A stretch of DNA of 64,000 bases, from contig NC_134570.1 of the NCBI RefSeq assembly GCF_050947875.1, positions 108,573,122-108,637,121 on the forward strand, read 5' to 3'. The position numbers were made by a program, and so were the translations under genes. The notes beneath the pieces are model-generated. The model had not been told where the DNA came from. It saw nothing but the letters and a program-made list of their open reading frames with translations, and did not search any database. The DNA is from Dermacentor variabilis (Eukaryota; Arthropoda; Arachnida; Ixodida; Ixodidae). The first letter of the stretch is position 1, and each line of letters opens with the position of its first letter. Positions 57,101 through 64,000 of the stretch are shown here, one piece after another.

Positions 57101-60100
57101 AACACCTATAATAAAAGGACAACATGCGCCTTGGGCTGATTGGGCCCAAGCTCAACTGCAGTCGAGCTTGCAATATCTTTTAGTGACTTCAGGTCATACG
57201 CTTTCTTGGTTAGTATGCTCTTTCACAAAATTTTTTTCTGAGACATATGAATGAAGTTCTACTGTATTATGTAACGTGACAATGGTCCATTTGCTTGAGC
57301 TCTCACTGCTACAAGCTCTAGCAACTGATGTGGTCAAGTAGGATGCACTTATTGGCTACTTGTGCAGGTTCCACACAAGGCACACCACCTCGCTCATGCA
57401 TAAGATCCTTTCAAATGTGCAGAGTTTTAACGAAGCACTGGAATGCCATCATCTCTGGCTGTTTATATGATGTCTTGAACAGTTCTGCCTCTGTGTAGCT
57501 TATGTGCTAAAGTTGTACGTCAATTTGGAAGTATGTCTGACATTTCACAAGCACTTAAATCTTACTGTCACTACATGTACTATAAATGGGAAAATGTTGG
57601 TGCTACATACTTACTAAAGGGGTCCTAAAACACTTTTCCAACTAATCATAGAATGACAACACTTTTCAATTATGTTGCCTCACGAACCTCCTACTGCAAG
57701 ATTTTTTTGAATTGTTCAAACACAAGCGAAATTGGACATAGTTTTTCTCTCTTTTTTCATTTTTACTAGAGCGCTGGAAGTTACACAGGGGAGTAAGCAA
57801 GGGGGTGCAGGGAAGCAATTCCCTGCTGGCCCAGCCCAAAGGTTGAACGTGAGACAGCTTGTGGTGGCACCTCGTGACGGCCGCAGTATCTACACTACTC
57901 TTTTCAACCTCGAAGGCCTTGCACGGCAGATGCAGCAATGCACAACTGTCGTATTTAGAGCGGCAATGAAAAGATTCAATGTTTTTTCTGTCTTTTTGAG
58001 ATTGCAGACATACTAGATATCTTCAATTGCTTTAAATCATCATCATCATCATCATTCTATTTTATGTCCACTGCAGGACGAAGGCCTCTCCCTGCGATCT
58101 CCAATTACCCGTGTCCTGCGACAACAGATTCCAACTAGTGCCCACAAATTTCCTAATTTCATCGCTTCACCTAGTCTTTTGCTGTCCTTGACTGTGTTTC
58201 CCTTCTCCTGGTACCCATTGTTTAACCTTAATGGTTCAACGGTTATCTAACCTGCGCATTACATGACCTGCCCAGCTCCATTTTTTTTCTCTTAATGTCA
58301 ATCAGAATATTGGCTATACCCGTTTACTCTCTGATCCAAAGGGCTCTCTCTTTGTCTCTTAATGTTACGCCCCTTTTTGTCTTTACCACAAGTGAGCGAT
58401 AACTGTATCACAGAGAATGTTCTCGCTATCACGAAATCAGCGAATAGCTGTTGTGGGGCCCAGCTGCTTGCGATGACGCCACATGACGACATTGCGGAAG
58501 TGACAGCAAGCAATTTTTAACCGATTTTGGCACATACAATAATATTTGGTTCAAATGTTCACAGAAGCCTTAATAACAAATCGGCAACATTTTATTATAT
58601 GTTCAAAAAGTGTTTGAGGGTCCCTTTAAGGAGACTATGGGTAATCACTAGATAAGCCTGCATGGGCAGATAAATCTCGGGTAATTCTACATTTGTTTGA
58701 TGCAAAGAGATGGATAACTACTTAAAAAGAAAAGATGAAAAGCAAAGAATCGTTTCTTTTTGAACTTTGCTGATAAGCAGCTGCCATCTTAGGAAGCCAG
58801 CAGTATGGTGCAGCATGTTCGCGTCAACACACAGCCCACTTAATACTGTGCTTCCAACAAGGTGCAAGATGTGAGGATTTATATATGAAACTTATGGACA
58901 GCAACTCTAAGTGAAACTATTTTAATGGGCAATTGCAGAACAAAAATTTAACGATATGGAGTGGCCTCAGAGATTGACAGAGTGATTCTAACCAACAGTA
59001 GGTTGAACACGGAATGTCGCTGTGGCAAACGTTTCAACAAGAAGACTTGTCTCCGTCAAGTCTCAAACAGGAGAAATATCTCAATCAAAACGTTGGCTAC
59101 AGTGACATTCTGTGTGAAATCAGAGCTGATCACATCTAAGTCTCCGTCTTCCTGTGAATGTCTGCCTAGTTAAGACTGATTCTTCCTCACAAATGTATGC
59201 TCGAAATGCAGTAATTCAAAAGCGGATTAATGATTTCTTTTTGTCATTATCATCTGCTATGCAACTTGAGCCGGCACACATGTGTAACCTAGATGTAAAG
59301 GTGGAAATGCACTGTCTGTCTAGTGCAAGAGATTTTTTTTAAAAATCCCTTTACGTAAAAAAAAAAACACCTTATGTATGTGCGTGCACATGCATGCCAT
59401 GTATACCACACACTTGCCAGTATACTACTTTTCCAGTTTTTATATAAGACAACTAAGTACACACGCCTTCTGGATAGATACAGCACACGGAATCAAGTCT
59501 TAGGACACAGCATAGGACCAGCTGCATTTCGCATTTATAGTGTTATTTATAGGAAACAAGGCATACCTGTAAAGCCACTTCGGTAAATGACAAATTGATA
59601 TTTACAAGAGACAGGGACGGAACAAAGAAGGAATGTGCCTCACCTGAATTATGATTGGCCGGTAGGCATAAATTTTGAGGTTGCTCACATGAGGTGGGTA
59701 GAAGTCAAAGTTGAGTGTGCGCAAGGTGCAGTTGCTAGAGTTACACATGTTTTGTGCCTGCACAGAGGAAGAAAACAAGTGCCAACATGAGCAGCTTACA
59801 CTATGGAAAAAAAAAGAACAGCAGCAATGAGGCAGCACGAAAGGCAAGAGAACAAGAAGAATGTTTGGTCTATTCATCAACAAATTACAACGGCTTGTTT
59901 AAAACAAGCACACAGAATAAAGAAAACATGACATAAAGCCTTTGGCACAGTCCTTGCTTTTTACTGAAATAGCAATTATATAGCCACTTGGGACACATTC
60001 ACGCCATCTGCTTTGCAGCAGCCGTCATGCTCTTACAGGATTGACGATGCAATCTTGGCATGCATACGAAAGGTTAGAAGGTCTCCAGAGGCACGAGCAA

Positions 60101-62660
60101 TGTGCAGTGTACTTGGCTGTAAAAACAACCTAGCCAAGAGGACGCACCATCGCGGTCCACTCAATCGGTGGAGACAACGATGTCGGGCAGCATTTTGCCT
60201 AATGCTGCATTTTGCCTAATTAGCATTATGCAGAGACACACTAGCATTCCAAGTCACTGTGTGCCTACCGCACGATGGTGCACACACTGTCCTGAGTGGA
60301 ATGAACAGTAACCGTCAAGTTAAAGCTATCTAATCCTTTCAATAGGTACTGACAACATTGTCAAACATTGTCAGTTTTCCGTTGGTCTTGCCCTGTGCAT
60401 CAACAAGGTTCAATGCCTACAGCATCACTGGTAGTGCTCATCATGCCAGTGTTAAGACACCTGGAAGCTGCCAGGACATAGTTCGTGCTCTGCGGCAGCA
60501 GCTAACTTGCATTATTGTTACAACACCATCCAAGGAGCAACGCTAGACCCTGCTATCCGCTTTCAATGCTTCGGCCCTACAGCAAAACTACCAGTTTTTC
60601 GTTCTCGCCCAAATGCACAGCTATATATATGTACATCATGTATGTACATACATACCCACCACAACAAACATGGCAAAAGCAATGATCAGCACAGGGGAAA
60701 CAACATGGAGAGGATGAACCATGAGAAAATGCAAGTACTGACCACTGACTGCCAGTACGCAGACAGTGCCTGTGTTGTGCTGCTTATTCTTGTCGCTTAC
60801 GCTGTCTGCCGGTACTGTTTTCCTTGCCTCGGTAAGAATGACCAACTCCCATAATTTCACGATTTAGAGTATGAACAGCAACAAGTGCACATGGCAGTAG
60901 TGTGATGACAGAAGGCAGGTTTCCTTCATCTTCAAGAGGTGATCTCCAGTGATGGAACAGGAGAAAAATGTTGAGTCATAAAACACCGTGCTGCTTTCAC
61001 ATAGTGAAAATATTCACTTGCACTGATGTCTGCAATCATGCACAGCTGTTTCTCACTCTTGCCAGAAATCTGCCATTTAAATGCTGTGCACCCAACAATA
61101 CAGCTGCTTATGCTAACAAAACTACTGACGTCACTCCTACACAAACTAAAGAGTACATCAGAATCAACAATAAGTAATAGTGGAAAAACTGTGGGAAATA
61201 CTGACTGTGAGCAGCTCAGCAGTGCCAAAGTCCAGAGCATAGACGACCACAGAGTGGTCAGGGAAGTGTGCCTGGCAGGCCTCGAGGAAGCCTGGCAGCC
61301 GTCCCAGCTGGTCGACACCCATGGCGGTGCCTACAACAGGTGGTAGTGGGCCACTCTCGTTAGCCATGAGGGCAGCTGAGGAGGGGCCCCCCTCTGAAGG
61401 CGTGGCTGGAGACAGCCCCAGGTGCAACAGGTACCGCTCGAGCTCCTGAGGATCACGCTGCTCAGGAACAACCTGAGTGCATACCAGACAAAAGAATTGA
61501 CTCATTACTGACTGACGAAGCAGGGTACATCTCAATCATGAATATATAAGTGGGCAAGGACTTCCTTTGCATACACTGACACCTCAAAGGAAAAAGAAAA
61601 GGTAGAAGAGGGGCTGGAGAGACATATGCTGTGGACAACTGAACCTTTCATAGTTATGACCTTCCGTACACAAAGGTAAACCGGAGAATGAAAGTCAAAC
61701 AAGTGCACAGCACGAGGGCTCAACATACAGCAGATAGCACCAATTGAAGGCCCAGCATTTGTCAGGCCCAGTTCCACAGATATGACCGATTCATTAAATC
61801 CAGCGGTTTCACTAGTTCAGAAATAAACAAGGGTCCCGAGTTATATGAGAAAGCACCTGCTGAAGTTGAACATCGAATCTGTTTTCAAATTGTGTTACTA
61901 AAACCGGTTACTAGAACATATCAAAGTAAAGCTCTCTTTGCCTCCTACTCCAACTTTATGGGTACTGGATGACGTTATTCCAATTACACAACTTGGGGCT
62001 TTGGGTGTGTGCCCAAATGGACAACTGGGGTCATTGGACATGTGTGATCAGGCATTTGTCACTGGGTATACATGCACACAGACAAACTTGGGCCACTGGT
62101 TACGTGCAACTTGGGTATATGAACCTTCTTGGCCAATCCCCCAGAATGGGTGTGCGTCACTGGGCAGGTGTCCAACGACACAAGAAATAGAGGCAACAAG
62201 TGAGGACGTCGACAACAGAAATTTGAAGAACTTGGCTCCAGAAAAGTGATGAAGTCTGTCTCAAAAGTAGCTGAGGTGGAGAAGGAAGTAAAGGGAACAA
62301 AATGAGACCAAAGAATCCAGTGAGTAAGGAATGCTGAGCTACATAGAAGTGAAGAAGGAGAAGTGAATGCATTTCAGTAAGCATCAAGAAGCTTCGATTA
62401 TTACCAATTCTCATATATGCGTGGAATCAGTTGGTTTTTCTTAGATTGTATTAGAAACTTAAGACTACAATATTGTAACCTGCATCATTAGTTCTGATCT
62501 TGCACACAGCTCTCACCTTGAGGTTTTTGAGGTTGCTGAGCTGCCGGTGGGTCTCTGAGACGAGCCCGTCCAGGGCGGGTTTTGGGTCCCCATAGAGGCA
62601 AATGAGGGTGCTGGTCACCACAATGCAGGCCAGCAAAAGAAGGAAGCTCTTCGCCCGCAT
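44996..62660 (-). CDS. type II membrane protein, DUF1647 / nucleotide-sugar transferase-like, six exons
   Basis: The exons in transcript order are 62660-62517, 61472-61206, 59757-59644, 53772-53521, 52436-52306 and 45170-44996. All introns are GT-AG and the sum of 1083 nt gives 360 residues and TGA. Residues 5-22 form a hydrophobic signal anchor after MRAK, so the rest should be Golgi/ER-lumenal. A variable stem follows, then a domain with YALDFGT, LNFDFYPPHVSNLKIYAYRP, VLWVEPDYQL, and a Cys-rich end (GAQSTGCRFDKKPLYRYSGCHRYD). This order fits DUF1647-type glycosyltransferase-like proteins, best known from nematodes and arthropods. Several N-glycosylation sequons (NES, NSS, NCT, NST, NRS) agree with a lumenal location. 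The substrate is unknown. Family assignment is from motif memory. Confidence 0.85.
45171..45828. other. intron 5 of the transferase-like gene, near exon 6
   Basis: Mostly AT-rich unique-looking sequence. A block near 45465-45660 starting AAAGGCCAACTGCAAC looks like a repeat end, but its partner was not found. Confidence 0.35.
45829..46326. mobile_element. one-ended Tigger-type remnant
   Basis: CAGTTAAACCTCGACATAATG at 45829 resembles the TIR of Tigger/pogo elements (compare 53803), and a related ATTTCGTTATACTATTGAA block follows. No opposite end is seen; the sequence runs into the element at 46327. Confidence 0.5.
46474..48110 (-). pseudogene. CENP-B/pogo-like DDE transposase, broken
   Basis: The N-terminus (48110-47565) has a psq-type helix-turn-helix (YSAAFKRKVVIAAEASSNLQAGWDFGVDEKNVRCWK). 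It is followed by a CENP-B-type HTH with RGLTPKDFKASRGWLQKFMKR. A frame change near 47585 precedes the catalytic domain (MNEKGAKKVKVR..). The solo LTR splits the domain at about 47030-47450, and a stop codon follows. The C-terminal part (46890-46474) reads LLVVGSYHGHLTD, with Gly where the family has the second catalytic Asp, then QLQPLDVCINKPFK with the last Asp. The copy is inactive. Confidence 0.9.
47032..47450 (+). mobile_element. solo LTR with ATAT target duplication, copy 2
   Basis: It is colinear with 18349-18772: start TGACACGTG, TATAAAAG near 47275, an AGTAAAATG block in place of the polyadenylation signal, and end CATGTGACA. ATAT flanks it at 47028-47031 and 47451-47454. It lies in the transposase, between codons of the catalytic domain. 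Confidence 0.92.
48376..48934. other. intron sequence between two mobile elements
   Basis: Unremarkable intron sequence. No gene or repeat is seen. Confidence 0.35.
48939..49518 (+). repeat. 5' LTR of the young LTR element
   Basis: 580 bp, GC-rich for the first two thirds. AATAAA at 49440-49445 is followed by a TTGTGATTGTTTG stretch, which sets the orientation and the R/U5 border. Confidence 0.92.
49519..50910 (+). other. internal region of the LTR element, non-coding
   Basis: It aligns in reverse complement with 17248-18988 of the old copy, apart from the solo LTR there. The longest + frame (50320-50823, 167 codons) and the - frame at 50225-49692 show no retroviral domain. The - frame has a counterpart at 17949-18338 in the old copy, with shared stretches such as RRRQLCEV. 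I treat this as shared DNA and not as protein. Confidence 0.8.
50911..51486 (+). repeat. 3' LTR of the young LTR element
   Basis: 576 bp, differing from the 5' LTR by scattered substitutions and small indels. AATAAA at 51418-51423. It ends ACCCCACA before the ATGG duplication. Confidence 0.92.
51491..52305. other. intron 5 of the transferase-like gene, near exon 5
   Basis: AT-rich intron with no bounded repeat. Confidence 0.35.
52306..52436 (-). CDS. transferase-like gene exon 5
   Basis: It encodes residues 260-302 and part of 303: VRGRLMLPWVRCALVADCI..GAQSTGCRFDKKPLYRYSGCH. The acceptor is GTGCAG and the donor GTAAGT, phase 2. Confidence 0.87.
52437..53520. other. intron 4 of the transferase-like gene
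   Basis: It contains the 74-bp tandem duplication listed separately. Otherwise nothing is recognised. Confidence 0.4.
53045..53192. repeat. tandem duplication of about 74 bp
   Basis: GGCARTGCCAT at 53045 and 53119 begins two copies that both end TTTACCATACTTTCCCTTTT. The copies differ by several substitutions. Confidence 0.88.
53521..53772 (-). CDS. transferase-like gene exon 4
   Basis: It encodes residues 176-259, beginning ELVRESGGVLWVEPDYQL and ending LLLFDSPQ. E188 and D190 lie where related proteins have an acidic metal-binding pair. The acceptor ACAAACAG has no good pyrimidine tract, and a transposon ends 30 bp upstream. Confidence 0.85.
53803..55844 (-). mobile_element. Tigger-type DNA transposon, near full length
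   Basis: TIRs CAGTCAAATCTTGATATAACG (left) and the reversed CAGTCAAATCTCGTTACTA (right) are flanked by TA (53801-53802 and 55845-55846). The 2042-bp length matches an autonomous Tigger with a single transposase gene. It sits in intron 3 of the transferase-like gene, in the same orientation, only 30 bp from the acceptor of exon 4. Confidence 0.95.
53994..55517 (-). pseudogene. Tigger (TIGD4/TIGD6-like) transposase, broken by frameshifts
   Basis: In order on the - strand there is a helix-turn-helix (KKRKQFLLQDKLDVLQEIDAG, 55517-55329), a gap where frames shift, then the catalytic region. All three acidic positions are visible: SADETAYF (55073-54729), LVVDNCSAH (54772-54452) and SLDQGIIRSLK. 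The C-terminal tail (54404-53994) is acidic and ends with a leucine- and cysteine-containing segment. At least two frame changes (near 54780 and in 55080-55330) make it non-functional as read, so the triad survives but the frame does not. Confidence 0.9.
55847..56346. other. intron 3 sequence between two TIR elements
   Basis: CAGTATAACCTCATTCATACA at 55884 looks like a further Tigger-type end, but I found no partner. Otherwise AT-rich. Confidence 0.35.
56347..57264. mobile_element. probable TA-flanked non-autonomous Tigger-like element
   Basis: The left end is CAGTAAAACCTCGTTGGCAC and the right end, reversed, is CAGTAGAACTTCATTCATATG; both are flanked by TA. About 12 of the first 15 bases match. 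An internal duplicated block (TCTCGGTTCCAATG / TCTCGGCACCAATG) follows the left end. There is no transposase. Confidence 0.65.
57615..58628. mobile_element. TIR element with an RTE-type fragment inside
   Basis: The ends AAAGGGGTCCTAAAACACTTTT and, reversed, TTAAAGGGACCCTCAAACACTTTT form an imperfect inverted repeat. The interior, outside the RTE fragment, is non-coding. The superfamily is not clear. Confidence 0.7.
58036..58385 (-). mobile_element. RTE-type retrotransposon 3' fragment with (CAT)n
   Basis: The CAT run at 58038-58055 is followed by CCACTGCAGGACGAAGGCCT and by diverged coding sequence that corresponds to 1-290 of the window (CTTAATGTTACGCCC, CATTACATGACCTGCCC). It is therefore the same family as the element at the window start. 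It is inserted in the TIR element 57615-58628. Confidence 0.8.
58629..59643. other. intron 3 of the transferase-like gene, near exon 3
   Basis: AT-rich, no recognised gene or bounded repeat. Confidence 0.35.
59644..59757 (-). CDS. transferase-like gene exon 3 (FDFYPPHV motif)
   Basis: It encodes residues 138-175, AQNMCNSSNCTLR..FDFYPPHVSNLKIYAYRPIIIQ. The acceptor is TGTGCAG and the donor GTGAGG. Confidence 0.85.
59758..61205. other. intron 2 of the transferase-like gene
   Basis: No repeat with defined ends. A short frame at 60013-60219 contains CSVLGCKNN, faintly like the start of a THAP finger, but lacks the rest of the domain. Confidence 0.35.
61206..61472 (-). CDS. transferase-like gene exon 2 (stem and first motif)
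   Basis: It encodes residues 49-137, starting VVPEQRDPQELERY and ending HSVVVYALDFGTAELLT. The acceptor is CTCAG. The donor is GTCAGT, less common but in frame with exon 3. Confidence 0.8.
61473..62516. other. intron 1 of the transferase-like gene
   Basis: It holds a tract of loosely repeated CACTGGG/CACAC..TTGGG phrases at 61985-62170, which looks like degenerate minisatellite DNA. Nothing coding is visible. Confidence 0.35.
62517..62660 (-). CDS. transferase-like gene exon 1 (signal anchor)
   Basis: It encodes residues 1-48 with FLLLLACIVVTSTLICLY as membrane segment. The donor is GTGAGA, phase 0. Confidence 0.82.
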
Positions 62661-64000
62661 AAGGCTGCATCCGCAGGCGCTCGCCGCCTGACGCCAGCGC
62701 TCAGCTCCAGGGCACCAAATGATGTGTTCTTCCTAACTAGGCACCAGTACGTTGCAGGGGCTTCTGCCACTGCCCCTCAGCCGCACATCCTGCACATCCG
62801 GGCAGTCACCATCAGTCTGCTGCTCGAGGAAAAAAAGGAGGTCCCACACACTTGTTCATGGACACAAACAAACAGCGCTCCAGGCTCTGGTGAAACTTGG
62901 CTGCAACTCTGCCAAATACCTGTGCAATTTCTAGGCAAGGCATGCTGTCTCTGTTTCGGAGTTTTTCTGGGCATGCTACCACAGATTCTTTACGAGCAAC
63001 ATGAAACGTGCATTGCATTTTCAAATTTGTCAAGGAGAGCCAAATCGAACACACTACAGTGTCAAATATGATGCCTATGAGAAAGGATGCAATTACCCAA
63101 ACTCCTGAAGGACGACTCTGCAATTTCAGGTGCCAAAACTCCTACATAGAAGAAAGAGGGTGATCCCACTACTACAGTTCCTTGTAAACGTATCGGTCTT
63201 ATATATTCATCCTCAAATCAAGCATCTGCTGCTAGCTACACAAATGTACTGGGAAAGTCAAGCTAACAAGCCAAGGACAATGCTGACGACCGTGCACCTG
63301 GCGTTCTTTAGGCTGTTCTTATACTAAGACAGCGAACGCACCTTCGGTAAGTAAAAACCGAAAACAATGACGATGCTCCAACTGCCTTTCCTGCTATAGC
63401 CCGTTGTAGGCCGAGTGAGAAGAGAATATGACGCAGCTTGGTAACGAAGAAACAAGGATGACAGGGAAATTCACGAAGGCAAGGTGAACCTTACTTGGAG
63501 CGCTGAGGTCGCAGCTTTTCCAACGGGCACCGGTGCTAGTAGTTTAGGCGGCGCAACGCACGATTCGAGGAAAAGTGATATGGGCAGAGCGCCTGTTCAG
63601 CGCGACCGATACGACCGACCGGAACACCTGCTGAGCTCCGAGGTGTGCCGCCGACACACTTGAAAGAGCCGCTCCCCGCGCAGCTGCGCGCTCTCGTCCG
63701 CGCTAAAGACGCAAGGCACCCGCGCTCGCGCGCGGCCGCGCTCTGCCTTGCGGTCACAGTAACCGTCATTCGCTTGGCCCTACGAATTCTGGCGGTCTCC
63801 CAAATTCTTCCCGCAGCATGCCAGGCGCGATATTCAAGCCAATACGCGCTTTCGTAAACGCAGAAAGAAAAGCTTACATTCAGATCTCTGGAGCGGCGCC
63901 CTAGTTGTGAAGAGAAATTTTCTTCGCGCCTGGCCCTCGCTGTACTGTCCTCGGTTAGGTTATAAATAGCTGTTTTCTGCAACATCTGTCACCCTGCTAA
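62661..64000. other. upstream region of the transferase-like gene
   Basis: The part at 63520-63760 is GC- and CpG-rich (GCGCTCGCGCGCGGCCGCGC), unlike its surroundings, and lies about 1 kb upstream of the start codon on the - strand. A promoter or non-coding first exon here is plausible but unproven. The 149-codon frame at 63985-63536 is Arg-rich and resembles translated GC-rich DNA. Confidence 0.4.

Noticed and set aside
60013..60219. Possible THAP finger start (CSVLGCKNN)
   Set aside because: Only the first cysteines fit; the later Trp, Cys-x-x-His and AVPTIF-like parts are missing.
63536..63985. 149-codon Arg-rich - strand frame
   Set aside because: Composition follows the CpG-rich DNA, and no domain or splice link to the transferase-like gene could be shown.
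1..64000. CRISPR array, operon, phage or bacterial insertion
   Set aside because: The tandem repeats have no spacers, genes have spliceosomal introns, and no ribosome binding sites precede the frames.

Overview
The window reads as nuclear DNA of a hard tick (Ixodidae, probably a metastriate such as Rhipicephalus, Dermacentor or Hyalomma). The reasons are small exons separated by kilobase introns, a perfect match in layout to the tick tRNA-derived SINE known as Ruka, tick-type non-LTR retrotransposon fragments, and dense TA- and TTAA-flanked DNA transposon remnants. This attribution comes from recognition and not from a database search.

Two multi-exon genes can be rebuilt with consistent splice sites and reading frame. 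On the + strand, 8430-24808 encodes the 20S proteasome beta-1 subunit (PSMB6 type, caspase-like active site) in six exons and 242 residues. On the - strand, 62660-44996 encodes a 360-residue type II membrane protein in six exons. Its lumenal part resembles the DUF1647 / nucleotide-diphospho-sugar transferase family. Between them lies an intronless 189-codon reading frame of unknown function (- strand, 32842-32273).

The rest is mobile DNA in layers. 1-7350 holds fragments of three non-LTR retrotransposons, one with a perfect 12-bp target duplication, plus 48-bp and 21-bp tandem repeats. PSMB6 introns hold a pogo-type remnant, an old non-coding LTR element (16685-19531) with a solo LTR nested inside it, a TIR element and a 78-bp tandem array. 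25-39 kb holds a second pogo-type element, Ruka, a large foldback (33636-34522), a TTAA-flanked element, and a hAT-type element with a perfect 8-bp duplication inserted in an older repeat. The introns of the transferase gene hold two further pogo/Tigger elements, one interrupted by another solo LTR of the same family, and a young complete copy of the non-coding LTR element (48939-51486).

The main observations are: (i) a family of LTR retroelements without protein-coding capacity, seen as one young and one old copy; (ii) a separate solo-LTR family, both copies flanked by ATAT; (iii) a Tigger element that ends 30 bp from a splice acceptor of the transferase gene; and (iv) nested insertions that give a relative chronology. 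No CRISPR, operon, phage or prokaryotic feature is present, and I found no intact tRNA or rRNA gene.
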